This document shows, piece after piece, positions 16,729-26,172 of a stretch of DNA of 64,000 bases (positions within the stretch are counted from its first letter, which is position 1; every line of letters begins with the position of its first letter). This stretch comes from an uncultured Flavobacteriaceae bacterium (lineage in GTDB: Bacteria; Bacteroidota; Bacteroidia; Flavobacteriales; Flavobacteriaceae). The DNA lies in contig CANLWB010000005.1 in the NCBI GenBank assembly GCA_947494695.1, forward strand, positions 62,001-126,000, in the 5' to 3' direction. A program made the translations under genes and the position numbers. The notes under the pieces are model-generated. The model saw only the letters and a program-made list of their open reading frames with translations. It ran no database searches and was not told the DNA's origin.

Positions 16729-18015
16729 ATGAAAAAACAATATCTATTACTAATCACCCTGGCATTAACTATTCAACTCGTGCAAGCACAATTTACACTA
16801 GATGGTGAATTTCGCCCACGTACAGAATACCGAAATGGTTTTGGAACCTTGATTGCAGATGACGCCGATGCAGGTTTTGGTATTTCCACCAGAGTACGTT
16901 TAAATACTGGATACAAAACAGAGGCTTATAAGGTATTTGTAAGCTTACAAGATATCATGGTTTGGGGTGAAAACAGACAAATTTTACCTTTTGATCAAAA
17001 TAACTCTTTTGCAGTTTTCCAAGCCTGGGCAGAGATTAATTTAGGTGAAGGGTTTTCAACTAAATTAGGACGTCAGGTGCTTTCATACGACGACCAAAGA
17101 ATTCTAGGAGGTTTAGATTGGGCACAACAAGGGCGTAATCATGATGCGGCATTACTTAAGTATAAAAAAGATAAATTTTTATTAGACTTTGCCGTAGCTT
17201 TCAATCAGGACTATTCCAATCCAACAGGTTTTGTTTCAACAGGAACTGGTTATAATACGTCAGGTTTCTTTTCATATAAGACCATGCAAATGTTATACGT
17301 AAAGCAGGCCTGGGAAAACTTTACAGGAAGTTTATTATTAATGAATAATGGTTTTCAAGATTTCGTCGATAATGACCCGAATAATGCCCCAGATGGTGTA
17401 AGTAACCTTCAAACATTGGGAACGCACTTGAAGTATAAGAATGGTAAGTTTGGAGCAGCAGCCAATGCATTCATCCAAACGGGATCAAGACAAGGTGAAG
17501 TTGATGTAAAGGGAGCATACCTTTTTGGTTTAGATTTGTCTTATAAAGCATCAGATAAAGTTGGTTTTGGAGCCGGTGTCGAAATTATTAGCGGAAATGA
17601 TGCCGATCCAGGAGAAACAGGAGCCTTCTTCCCATTATATGGAACAAACCATAAGTTTAATGGGTTTATGGATTACTTCTATGTAGGGAATCATGGGAAT
17701 TCTGTTGGTTTGTTCGATATCCATGCAAGCGCCAACTTTAAGCTAGGAGATTCTTCAAGTCTTATGATTAAAGCTTTAAACTTTAGTGGAGAGCAAGACT
17801 TACCAAGTGGAGAGAATGCTTTAGGAACTGAAATAGATTTAGTATTCAAAAAGAAGTTTAAAGGGTACACGTTAGTTGCAGGATATTCACATTTATTTCC
17901 TTCAGACGGGATGTATGAGTTAAAGAATATTACAGAAGATGCTGCTGCCAGTACTCAAAACTGGGCTTGGGCTATGCTCGTGATTAAACCAAAGTTTTTA
18001 AACACAGGTAATTAA
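16729..18015 (+). CDS. Outer-membrane porin, alginate-export-like family
   Basis: This 428-residue protein has a clear signal peptide ending near residue 20 (VQAQ). The mature part is a beta-barrel pattern of alternating short strands, beginning FTLDGEFRPRTEYRNGF, with the LGRQVLSYDDQRILGG segment typical of the alginate-export/AlgE-like porin family in Bacteroidota. It ends in VIKPKFLNTGN. Despite the family name, such porins sit beside nitrate and nitrite genes in many Bacteroidota and probably admit small anions through the outer membrane. It lies 160 bases after the ABC transporter operon with its own promoter and is closed by a strong terminator. Confidence 0.82.
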   Translation: MKKQYLLLITLALTIQLVQAQFTLDGEFRPRTEYRNGFGTLIADDADAGFGISTRVRLNTGYKTEAYKVFVSLQDIMVWGENRQILPFDQNNSFAVFQAWAEINLGEGFSTKLGRQVLSYDDQRILGGLDWAQQGRNHDAALLKYKKDKFLLDFAVAFNQDYSNPTGFVSTGTGYNTSGFFSYKTMQMLYVKQAWENFTGSLLLMNNGFQDFVDNDPNNAPDGVSNLQTLGTHLKYKNGKFGAAANAFIQTGSRQGEVDVKGAYLFGLDLSYKASDKVGFGAGVEIISGNDADPGETGAFFPLYGTNHKFNGFMDYFYVGNHGNSVGLFDIHASANFKLGDSSSLMIKALNFSGEQDLPSGENALGTEIDLVFKKKFKGYTLVAGYSHLFPSDGMYELKNITEDAAASTQNWAWAMLVIKPKFLNTGN

Positions 18016-18062
18016 CGACAACACAATTAATTTGTTTTTCAAGTTAATATTATTGAGTGATG

Positions 18063-18095
18063 AAGACCCGCTTAAAAGGCGGGTCTTTTGTTTTA
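18063..18095 (+). terminator. Intrinsic terminator after the porin gene
   Basis: AAGACCCGC (18063-18071) and GCGGGTCTT (18079-18087) form a perfect 9-bp G+C-rich stem with a 7-base loop, followed by a T-rich run. Confidence 0.9.
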
Positions 18096-18137
18096 TCTTG
18101 ATCTGTTTGCTGGACTAGCCGCCATAAAAAGAAATTA

Positions 18138-19130
18138 CTACCAACTAATATACTTATTCCATTTGTTAATATTGGCATCCCGATTAACATGTTGAGAAAT
18201 TGTACCTTGTAAATTGATATACCAGGCTGGAGCAGGAAGATTTTGTGCAAATTGGGCATCCGCTAGTAGTAGATGCTGATGTTGATTGACACAAGATATA
18301 GTGCCACTAGCTGTACCAGACCATGGTCCAATATATACTGGGTCAGCATTAACTCCGTTGCTATACCTTGCTATAGCCGATCCTGTTAAATTATAGGTGA
18401 TATTTCTATATTCACCAGCAGCTCTCCATCTATTTCTACTTCTATACTCTAGCTTAATATCTACATAAAGCTCCGTTAATACATTGGGATAGCCTAAATC
18501 AAAACCTCTCGACCTTAGCTCATAGACATGTTTCAATTTACAACATGTGGTACCTTGCAAAGGGCCGCCAACACAATCTTGATAAGAAATTCTATCAAAC
18601 TCCTTTTGATTGCTGCCAGCAATACTATTTGTTCCCATAACAAGAGATCTTTGATTCTCGTCAGGTATGCTATCATCGCTAACTAATTTTGAATGTGTTC
18701 CTCCTATAACTTCTAAACCATTTAAATCACTTTTCCAATTAGACTTTTGTTTAGAATGTTTTGAGCCGACTTTATAGAATACGTTATCTGTGAAATAGAT
18801 AATATCTTCTCCAATCTGAAACTCTTGATTTTGGTTTAATATTGCTAGTAGACCATTGGTAAGACTGTTTATATCGTCTTCCTGATTTTCACTGGTATCT
18901 TTAATGTTATACAAAGCATGGTGTCCTTTGTTTTCAATCCAGGTTTGCAATGCTTCAGGACCTAAATGGAAAATTGATTTGTAGACTTTATTAAAGTGTT
19001 CCCAATCCTTAAATGTTGTAATTTCAGACTTAGTGGTTAAATGTTCTTGTTTTGGATCACTTTCAATGCTCGATTGATCAGAACAGGAAATGATTACCAA
19101 TGTAAGAAAAAGGGCAAATAAGTTTCTCAT
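18138..19130 (-). CDS. Unknown secreted lipoprotein (DUF4848-like N-terminus)
   Basis: This 330-residue protein has a lipoprotein signal (VIISCSD, Cys at about 16). The first half (FKDWEHFNKVYKSI onward, then LLAILNQNQEFQIGEDIIYF) is reminiscent of DUF4848 lipoproteins of Bacteroidota. These have a scattered pattern of a short helical motif followed by a default-state sentence-like strand region. The second half contains four or more cysteines (DCVGGPL, TTCCKL, SCVNQ) that could form disulphides, and no known domain. It stands alone on the minus strand, convergent with the porin gene. No function can be given. Confidence 0.65.
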   Translation of the reverse strand: MRNLFALFLTLVIISCSDQSSIESDPKQEHLTTKSEITTFKDWEHFNKVYKSIFHLGPEALQTWIENKGHHALYNIKDTSENQEDDINSLTNGLLAILNQNQEFQIGEDIIYFTDNVFYKVGSKHSKQKSNWKSDLNGLEVIGGTHSKLVSDDSIPDENQRSLVMGTNSIAGSNQKEFDRISYQDCVGGPLQGTTCCKLKHVYELRSRGFDLGYPNVLTELYVDIKLEYRSRNRWRAAGEYRNITYNLTGSAIARYSNGVNADPVYIGPWSGTASGTISCVNQHQHLLLADAQFAQNLPAPAWYINLQGTISQHVNRDANINKWNKYISW

Positions 19131-19401
19131 AATATTTGAATTTTAGTTATAATTAACTCAAATATGAGAAATACGATTTAGTTATTAAGGAAGAATATTT
19201 GTATCTGCAGGATTCTTTAAATAAGTTAGAGTAATTGGAAGAGTTTTTTATTAACATTTTTTTTAACTATTAAAACAAGAATGTTCTCTTCTAAATTTTT
19301 AAGAGGTATTTAGATATTCCAGCCTGGTGTGTTTTAATGAGAACTGTACAATATTTTATACCTGTGAGATTATAATTGTACTAAACCCAAACTTAGGTTA
19401 T

Positions 19402-20043
19402 CTATAGTTTATAAATCCCATTTTTAATCGCATATAAAACAAGCCCGATTCTATTTTTAACATGAAGTTTTTGAAACAGGCTATCCCTATAACCATCAAT
19501 AGTTTTAGGACTTAAAAACATTTTTTCCGCGATTTCCTTATAGGTCATTTCGGAGCAGGAATGTTTTATAAATTCAATTTCTCGTTCTTTAAGATGAATT
19601 TCCTGAGAACCGTTGTCGTTTAAAGAGTTAATTAAAATATTGGAAACGTCTCTGGTATGATAATACCCATGTTTTATGGTTTCTTTTAGCCCGAGTTCTA
19701 GTACATCTTTTTCAACGTCTTTTAGAAGGTACCCCTTAGCTCCTGCTTTAAGCATTTTTATAATAGTACTATCATCTTCTTCAACCGATAGTGCGATAAC
19801 TTTAACCTGCGGATAATCAATTTTAACAATTTCGGTGGTCTCAATACCATTTAATATGGGCATATTTACGTCCATAAGAATAATGTCGGGGATATTCTCT
19901 GGTGTTTTAAGTTTGGTGAGGAGTTCTTTACCATTTTTGCAGGTAAAAAGAACTTTAAAATCTTCGAAAGAATCTACCAGGCCTGCTATAGCTTGTGACA
20001 GCAATATATGATCTTCGACAATTATGACCTTATGTACTCCCAT
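19402..20043 (-). CDS. LuxR/NarL-type response regulator
   Basis: This 213-residue protein has an N-terminal receiver domain (IIVEDHILLSQA at the start; phospho-acceptor Asp in DIILMDVNMP near residue 56; KGYLLKD near residue 108). A GerE/LuxR helix-turn-helix follows (LKEREIEFIKHSCSEMTYKE, then MFLSPKTIDGYR, about residues 147-190). It is the last gene of a four-gene minus-strand operon and starts seven bases after its kinase gene. Targets are unknown. Confidence 0.93.
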   Translation of the reverse strand: MGVHKVIIVEDHILLSQAIAGLVDSFEDFKVLFTCKNGKELLTKLKTPENIPDIILMDVNMPILNGIETTEIVKIDYPQVKVIALSVEEDDSTIIKMLKAGAKGYLLKDVEKDVLELGLKETIKHGYYHTRDVSNILINSLNDNGSQEIHLKEREIEFIKHSCSEMTYKEIAEKMFLSPKTIDGYRDSLFQKLHVKNRIGLVLYAIKNGIYKL

Positions 20044-20050
20044 AATGTGC

Positions 20051-20800
20051 TTAAAGTTTATATGTGATGATTAGTTTTGTTCCTTTATTTAATTCAGAGG
20101 CTATAGTAGCTTCTGCATTAATCAGTTTTGCCCTGCTTTTAATGTTTGTTAGACCTATTCCTGAATGGTTCTGTTTATTAATATCAAAACCAAGTCCGTT
20201 GTCCTGGGCAGTAATTACCAGGGTGTTGTTTGATTGATAATTTAAAATAATATCCAAATGTGTTGCTTTAGCGTGCTTAATAGTATTTGAAAAGAATTCT
20301 TGTAAAATTCTAAAGAACATGATCTCAATTTTGCTCTCTATGTTTACCTGTTCTCCTTTAATTGTAAATGTGGATTTTATAAAATTAAGGCGATTAAATC
20401 GATCAATTTCGTCGGTGATAGCCTGTTCTAAAGACATATTCTTTAAAACATCGGGGTTAATTAATTTTGATAAAACCCGTAATTCTTTTAAACTTTTGTT
20501 TAAGGTTTCTTTGATGTCATCTGTAGGCGAATTATTTTGTACCTGAATTTTAGCAAGTGTCAACAATTGGCCAATATTGTCATGCAATTCCCAACTAATA
20601 TTTCTAAAGGTTTCTTCCCTAATTTCTATTTTGGCCTTAGAAATCTCCTGCTCGAAATGTTTCTTGGCAAACTCATTTTTTAAAAGCAATGCGTTCTTTC
20701 TTTTCTTAAAAAGAAGAAAAAGAGAAATCATAGTGATCAATACAAGGAATATGACCACAGATGATATTACTAAAAATGATTGTATTTCTTTTTCGTCCAT
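20051..20800 (-). CDS. Sensor histidine kinase, NarX/DesK-type (HisKA_3)
   Basis: This protein of about 249 residues has one N-terminal membrane helix and no periplasmic or PAS sensor. The phospho-acceptor His is in SWELHDNIGQLL, the HisKA_3 box that pairs with LuxR-type regulators. The ATPase domain shows NTIKHAKA (N-box), DNGLGFD (G1) and GIGLTNIKSRA (G2). ATG at 20800 is preferred: an upstream Met at 20833 would overlap the preceding gene by 64 bases, whereas 20800 gives a 31-base overlap and a normal start. Sensing may be done by the membrane protein and lipoprotein encoded upstream in the operon. Confidence 0.9.
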   Translation of the reverse strand: MDEKEIQSFLVISSVVIFLVLITMISLFLLFKKRKNALLLKNEFAKKHFEQEISKAKIEIREETFRNISWELHDNIGQLLTLAKIQVQNNSPTDDIKETLNKSLKELRVLSKLINPDVLKNMSLEQAITDEIDRFNRLNFIKSTFTIKGEQVNIESKIEIMFFRILQEFFSNTIKHAKATHLDIILNYQSNNTLVITAQDNGLGFDINKQNHSGIGLTNIKSRAKLINAEATIASELNKGTKLIITYKL

Positions 20801-21414
20801 ATGAAACCTATTATATAACAGCCGTATAAGCACAAGTTTAGGAAAAATAGGATAATGAAAAACGTGTAATTACCAGCCCATAAGTTAAAATGTTTTGATA
20901 ATAGCATGAACGGAATCATCCCAATATAAAATAACAACAGAGCGGTGGCTATCCAGAAACTTAATTTATATTTTAAATTTAAAATATAGTCAGAAATAAA
21001 TAATTCATGTAAATGAAATCCAGCCATAATAAGCATAAAGGAAGCCCCAATAACAAAACTGTACTGCTTCAATCCGTCATTAAAACTATTAATTATATAT
21101 AAAATTATAAATATAGCACTTAGGGTTATTACAATGGTCTTGTAAAGTTTCTTTTTTAAAATAGTATAGTACCACCAATTATAGAATAAGAAACTTAAAC
21201 CTGTGTAGCCATAAAAAACCCATGCCTTGTTTATTCTAAGAAAATCAAATAATGTACCTAATATGGTGTCTATGAAAAAAGTTCCCCATAAAAAATGTAA
21301 AAAATAGCGTTCTGTTGAATCCGTATATTTTTTAAAGTGAATCAAAGCAACAATAGCCGCAATAAGTTCAAGTAAATTGATTGAATGCGATATATTTAGG
21401 TAGGATTCTGTCAT
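20770..21414 (-). CDS. Multi-pass membrane protein, probable sensory partner
   Basis: This 214-residue protein is strongly hydrophobic, with about seven membrane helices. I recognise no enzyme motif. Its size and helix count resemble small seven-helix sensory or 7TM-type modules that Bacteroidota place beside kinases lacking their own sensor. The gene overlaps the kinase start by 31 bases, implying translational coupling and matched amounts of the two proteins. A role as ligand-sensing input is inferred from position only. Confidence 0.7.
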   Translation of the reverse strand: MTESYLNISHSINLLELIAAIVALIHFKKYTDSTERYFLHFLWGTFFIDTILGTLFDFLRINKAWVFYGYTGLSFLFYNWWYYTILKKKLYKTIVITLSAIFIILYIINSFNDGLKQYSFVIGASFMLIMAGFHLHELFISDYILNLKYKLSFWIATALLLFYIGMIPFMLLSKHFNLWAGNYTFFIILFFLNLCLYGCYIIGFIWTKKKYNHF

Positions 21415-21438
21415 TTTTTAAGGGGATTGTATTATTAT

Positions 21439-21942
21439 TTAATGTTCTGTAGGTGGGTCTCCAGCTTGTCCGTAATTATAAGCTGGAATTTCACTAATAT
21501 TAGCACCTCCGTTAACAAGAGTGCTTATTGGTAAAAAACTGGCTTTCGATGTTCGTTTAATTCCCGTAGGAACCAAAAACACCGTTGAAATCCCTGGATC
21601 TGCGAACTTCTTATTCTTTGGGTAAACTCCATTATATATACGAATTCCCAATTTTTTATACCCTAAAGAATCAGCTTCCTGTTCTACGTAAGCGATGTAT
21701 TTCTTTAATTCTTTAAGGTCAAACCAGAAATCACGAGCGTCTTTTTTTATTTTAAGGTATTTTAAGATCGTATCGTATCGGGTTCTTTTATACTCTTCTT
21801 CCAGAGCATCGGCATATTCATAATCAATAACTTGTTTAGGGGGCTTAATTTTTACTGGTTTTGGTTTATCCTCACAAGATTGAAGGACCAAAGCCATGAT
21901 CATTAGAAAAAGTGTTAGTTTCTTAATTGATTTCGCTTTCAT
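21439..21942 (-). CDS. Unknown lipoprotein, first gene of the two-component operon
   Basis: This 167-residue protein has a signal peptide and lipobox (VLQSCED, Cys near residue 23). A Lys/Pro-rich linker (KPKPVKIKPPK) is followed by a helical charged region and a mixed C-terminal part (GIRIYNGVYPKNKK, STVFLVPTG). It precedes the membrane protein by 24 bases. A periplasmic or surface input to the kinase complex is possible. No known family is recognised. Confidence 0.65.
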   Translation of the reverse strand: MKAKSIKKLTLFLMIMALVLQSCEDKPKPVKIKPPKQVIDYEYADALEEEYKRTRYDTILKYLKIKKDARDFWFDLKELKKYIAYVEQEADSLGYKKLGIRIYNGVYPKNKKFADPGISTVFLVPTGIKRTSKASFLPISTLVNGGANISEIPAYNYGQAGDPPTEH

Positions 21943-22247
21943 TTGAAATGATTTAGTTAATTATTCGGTGAGTTTCAAAAATACATATTAATATTAAAAC
22001 TTTAGAAATTACCTTAATACCGTATGCTATGATGAGTTCTGTAATTTACTTTAATTCAGTATTTTAAAAAAGGACTTCTTAGTATTTACGGTGTTTTTCC
22101 TGAAAAAAAGGGGAAAAACACCCTACTAAAAAAAATAATTCACCTACTAAATTTTGGAATAATCTCCTTAGTGTATTTCAGGCTTTTTACTCTTGAGTCA
22201 TTTCGACTTTCAAAATACCTTTGACCCGACATTTAAAACCCTACATA
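21943..22247. other. Divergent intergenic region
   Basis: This A+T-rich region separates the two-component operon (minus) from the unknown secreted gene (plus). It holds the plus-strand promoter at 22193-22223; nothing else is recognised. Confidence 0.5.
22193..22223 (+). promoter_or_regulatory. Bacteroidota-type promoter
   Basis: TTG (22193-22195) and TACCTTTG (22216-22223) match the -33 TTG and -7 TAnnTTTG elements with a 20-base spacer. The next gene starts at 22248. Confidence 0.6.
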
Positions 22248-23264
22248 ATGAAAGCAACACCTCTTAATTCCTTTTTTGGAAAAACGATGTTCTATAGTTT
22301 ATGTTCAGTCATTCTCTCAACTGTAGATATGTCCGCACAAAATTTTAGTAGATCAGAAAACCGACAACTTAATAGAATAAACGATATTGGGTCTGTTGGC
22401 GTAAGTCTATTCGCAGAACGCATAAAGGGACAAATAAAATCTGTAACTGTAGTCTATGAAAGTGAGCGAAAGCTTAAGTTGTCGGTGGCATTTACAGAGT
22501 TCGATTTGCATAACTATACCCTCGTAGCGGAATTAAAAAACGTTCAAAAATTAAGACAGTCACAATTTAAACAAGTAAAGAAAAACCTAAAAGGAGTGCA
22601 AAGTCCCTTGGAGTTGGAATTTAACTTGGATAAAAACACTCCTAAAGACACTGAATTAACCTCAAAATTTCTTGAAATTAGAATTGGTTCCAGAAGTTTA
22701 AAACCTGTCTTTCTATATAAGTTAAACAAGGAGTGGAAAACTGGGGCTGGCTACGAGAATTTTGCTATTCCTTCAAATTTAGAACCTGTTAACAAAGCAG
22801 CAAACTTGGAGAAATCACCACAAAAAATCATGGTGCCCGAGCGCACGTCCAATTTTAAATGTAGTAGCGCTAAAACAGAGCTAATACATTTAAAACAATC
22901 TTATTTGCTAGGTGATAATAGAGGTGTGTTTTTAGATGGTACTTGGGTTAATAATAAGAAGAATGCTCGAAGCGCCTCAAAAATAAAGATTTCGAACCAT
23001 GGGAAAAATATACAAGTCTTTGGGACATATAATACTAAAGATTATGAGAGGGGTATTCGACCTTTAACGGCCGAAACGAATAGTACCAATGAGTATTGGG
23101 CAGTTTTTAATTCCAGAATAGCCAAGTCTACATTTATGCTGACGGTTAACGGTAATGACATGGAGGTAAGACTTGAACGAGATTATAAATCTGCAAATCG
23201 ACCTACTAAGAGCTATGTAGAAAAATTTACCAGGCTTAACCTACATATTAATAATACAGCTTAA
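22248..23264 (+). CDS. Unknown secreted protein
   Basis: This protein has about 338 residues from ATG 22248; a TTG nine codons earlier lies within the promoter and is not used here. A signal peptide ends near SAQ (residue 31). The N-terminal half is charged and strand-rich without recognised motifs. The C-terminal half (from about FLDGTWVNN, through GTYNTKDYERGIR and MLTVNGNDMEVRLERDYKSA) looks like a small antiparallel beta domain, with a Trp-rich strand pattern seen in lipocalin-like or inhibitor-like folds. It has no T9SS tail. Its link to the polysaccharide genes 1.2 kb downstream is unclear. Confidence 0.7.
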   Translation: MKATPLNSFFGKTMFYSLCSVILSTVDMSAQNFSRSENRQLNRINDIGSVGVSLFAERIKGQIKSVTVVYESERKLKLSVAFTEFDLHNYTLVAELKNVQKLRQSQFKQVKKNLKGVQSPLELEFNLDKNTPKDTELTSKFLEIRIGSRSLKPVFLYKLNKEWKTGAGYENFAIPSNLEPVNKAANLEKSPQKIMVPERTSNFKCSSAKTELIHLKQSYLLGDNRGVFLDGTWVNNKKNARSASKIKISNHGKNIQVFGTYNTKDYERGIRPLTAETNSTNEYWAVFNSRIAKSTFMLTVNGNDMEVRLERDYKSANRPTKSYVEKFTRLNLHINNTA

Positions 23265-24468
23265 GTCTATTATGGCACAGTATATGGGGGAGTACGCTAA
23301 TGAAGATGGAAGTAATGCATTAAAAAGTAGATCTAGGCTGGCGGTGTGAAGCAGAAATATCTATCAACATAAATTTAGATTCTGTTACGGGTTCTTTACA
23401 AAAAAAGGGATTTATGGTAAAGTCGCTACGCCCCATACCAATTATCAAATTTGGTATATGTGGCAGATGCAACCGTAACAGGTTCTTTAAGGCGCACATT
23501 TTTAGGTGGTTATTTGAAAATTAAATGAGCGCTTAATAAGGTGTTCATTGGAAAAACCGGTAAGACATGACTTGTCTGGTTAAGACATGTGACCTTAGTA
23601 TAAGTTGCCTTTCCATAACAAATGGAAGACGATATAAAGAAAATTGAAAGTACTTAGCATATTCTATTAGAACGGTTGTAGCTTTTATGCTAAGATTAAT
23701 TGAGGCCTCGAAATCTTATCGAGGCCTTATTTTTACCAATTTCCCGTAAAAATCAAAATGTGGAAAAACACCATTTTCGATGTAATGTGTGTTGATTTTT
23801 AGGAAATTACATTCCTTTTTTTTACTTTTAAACTCTCTTATCAAAATTATTGCTATTATAGCCATTCAATAATAGCGAATTAATAACTCTTTCTTAATTA
23901 GAAGTAGAAAAAAGTAAATAGCATTTTCTTTTTTCTCAATCGGTTCTATGTTGTTATAACATGTTCTTTATAGAACATTTATGGCAAAAACCGTAAATAA
24001 TCAAGATTGATAGTTTTTAAATGTATAAACATATGAACATATAGATAACGAATTGATTGATGTAAGTCTTGCTTAAGAACTTAAGATGTCGCCTGGATTA
24101 TTTAAAAGATAATTCTGTTAGCTATATATGAGAAGACATAAACTTAGAAAGCATCAAACCCCTTTATAAAGCGGTAAATAGGAGGAATGCGAGTCTGTAT
24201 TATGCAAGTTAGGTTTCGCCTAAAAAACGGTAACTCCAACTCGCTTTTTTAGACAAAAAATTATTTATCAGCCTTGTTTGCGGACAAGGTGCTAATACTA
24301 TTATTTCGAAAAAATTACTAAATCCAACATAAATTTTCTCATAGAAGATTCGTGTTAAATTAAAAAATACAATGGTATGGTTGAATGACAAAGAATACTA
24401 ACCGATTCTATGTTTACCTATACAAAGCGTATAGGAGCGATTACTAAATTAAACTAAAATTTTATCAA
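23265..24468. other. Gene-free 1.2 kb region with eroded coding traces
   Basis: No intact gene is seen. Between about 23360 and 23530 short open stretches in different frames read as related peptides (LDSVTGSLQKKGF and ATVTGSLRRTFLGGY), suggesting a decayed coding sequence. A 9-bp inverted repeat (23653-23661 and 23686-23694) is followed by a strong terminator (23703-23732). Near the next gene there are small hairpins at 24272-24289 and 24417-24435 that may lie in its leader. Confidence 0.45.
23703..23732 (+). terminator. Intrinsic terminator
   Basis: AGGCCTCGA (23703-23711) and TCGAGGCCT (23719-23727) form a perfect 9-bp stem with a 7-base loop, followed by TATTTTT. Confidence 0.85.
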
Positions 24469-26133
24469 ATGAAAAGTAAAGCTTTACCAATTTGTACAAT
24501 GATCTTTTTGATCGCATGGACCCAGGCGTTTGCACAACGCCCGTTCTTTAATAAGAACAAAGACATCCTCATAGCCCAGTTTGATAGTAAACCGGATCCG
24601 GATGATATTCATGCTCAAGCAGCCTTAGGATGTATGCTAGCACATCCTGATCTCTCAGGTGTTAATTATTATGCTGTAGCCGGAGCGATTGGCCATCAAG
24701 GAGGCCAATTTATTGACTCAGATAACTTATTTAATATGGCATTTGGAAATTCCAATTGGACAGATGCCGACGCGAACTGGAATGCCTCGGTCAACAGAGT
24801 AAAAAACAAAGTCATACCCATTCTTCAAAACGGTGGAAAGGTTTGGGTTCAAGAGGCTGGTCAGTCCAATTTTACTGCCGACTGGGTAGCAAAGGTGTTA
24901 CAGACTGTGTCACAAAATACCGTTAAGAACAATGTCGTCGTGGTTCAACATAGCAATTGGAACGAAAACAAAACGACTACATCAGACCTAAACTATGTTA
25001 AAAACAGAACCCGTTATTTCGCTATTGATGATGGTAATGCTCCCTTTAATGCAAGTTGGGGAGATCGTGGCCCCTGGCAAACACCAGAATACAGGTCTAA
25101 AAATAGTAGTTGGATTGCTCGTGCCAAAAACTCTGGAAATTCAATAGCGAGGCGGCTTTGGAGAGAAGCCGATAATATTATCGATACACTATGGCCAAAT
25201 GGCTATCCTCACGACTGGTCCCATATTCATTTTGATGGTGTAGATTATTCCGATTGTGCAGAAAACTGGTGGATTTTTAACATTGGTGGTAATGCAGACA
25301 GTGTCACAAAATTCTGGAACAGATATGTAACCAATACACCAAGTGGTGGTGGTTCTACAACCGTTTCACTATCTCCTGTTCAAGATGCGTATCTACAGGG
25401 GTCTTCAAGGTTTAACAATAACCTTATTAGAATAGAATCTGGAAATAGAGTTGGGTATCTTAAATTTAATCTAAGTGGTATTTCTGGTAATATAACTAGC
25501 GCAGAACTAAAAATGCGATGCACTGGTGATGCTGGAAACGGAAACATCAAAGTTAATTTAGGAGCGTCGAATAACTGGACAGAGAATAATTTGAGTAATT
25601 CTAATAAGCCAGGTTCTGGAGCTTTATTAGGAAACCTTAACTCGAACTATAGTATTGGAAATACCTATACATGGTCATTAAACACAAATTTCTTAAATGG
25701 AGGAGGGCAGGTAAGTTTAATTGTTTCTGCAACTGGTGGTAATGATGTGGCATTTGCTTCTAAGGAAAATAGTGCAACCGAGGCACAATTGGTCATTACT
25801 TATAGCTCTAATACAAGTAGAAGTAATTCAGATAAAGTAGCTAATTCCAGAAATGTTGTAAGCCAAAGTCCAAATGAGTTAGACTCAAATCTTGATGACA
25901 TCAGGTTGTTTCCAAATCCAATATCGGTTGGAACATTCAAAATCGATCTTCCAGTACATAACGGTTCTAAGAATGTAAGCATTTTTGATAGTTCAGGAAG
26001 ACGTATTTATAACATGGAAACACTTGAGAATAAGTTGATTCTTAACTCAAACATGTTTAAGTCTAAAGGGTTCTATTTCATTAATGTCTCAAGTAAACTC
26101 GGTAACCAAGAAATAAAAGCAATTGTTAAATAA
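24469..26133 (+). CDS. Secreted nucleoside-hydrolase-like protein with CBM96/DNRLRE module and T9SS tail
   Basis: This 554-residue protein has a signal peptide ending AFAQ (residue 23). Residues about 24-290 form a domain starting ILIAQFDSKPDPDDIHAQAA, with D39, D43, D45 and D46. The Asp cluster right after the first strand resembles the metal site of inosine-uridine nucleoside hydrolases (DxDxxxDD), and the late WWIFNIGGNADS stretch also fits that fold. Residues about 298-447 are a jelly-roll module of the DNRLRE/CBM96 type found in alginate- and agar-degrading enzymes. The last 80 residues are a T9SS sorting domain (LFPNPIS... ending IKAIVK). The same first domain begins the next protein. 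The neighbouring GH16 enzyme suggests a role in algal galactan use. The reaction is unknown. Confidence 0.72.
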   Translation: MKSKALPICTMIFLIAWTQAFAQRPFFNKNKDILIAQFDSKPDPDDIHAQAALGCMLAHPDLSGVNYYAVAGAIGHQGGQFIDSDNLFNMAFGNSNWTDADANWNASVNRVKNKVIPILQNGGKVWVQEAGQSNFTADWVAKVLQTVSQNTVKNNVVVVQHSNWNENKTTTSDLNYVKNRTRYFAIDDGNAPFNASWGDRGPWQTPEYRSKNSSWIARAKNSGNSIARRLWREADNIIDTLWPNGYPHDWSHIHFDGVDYSDCAENWWIFNIGGNADSVTKFWNRYVTNTPSGGGSTTVSLSPVQDAYLQGSSRFNNNLIRIESGNRVGYLKFNLSGISGNITSAELKMRCTGDAGNGNIKVNLGASNNWTENNLSNSNKPGSGALLGNLNSNYSIGNTYTWSLNTNFLNGGGQVSLIVSATGGNDVAFASKENSATEAQLVITYSSNTSRSNSDKVANSRNVVSQSPNELDSNLDDIRLFPNPISVGTFKIDLPVHNGSKNVSIFDSSGRRIYNMETLENKLILNSNMFKSKGFYFINVSSKLGNQEIKAIVK

Positions 26134-26172
26134 TATCAAAAAAATTAAAAACCCCTATTAAATTAAAAAAAA

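Noticed and set aside
24209-24391. 60-codon minus-strand frame upstream of the first polysaccharide gene
   Set aside because: No start context, no similarity, and it overlaps the leader region of the plus-strand gene.
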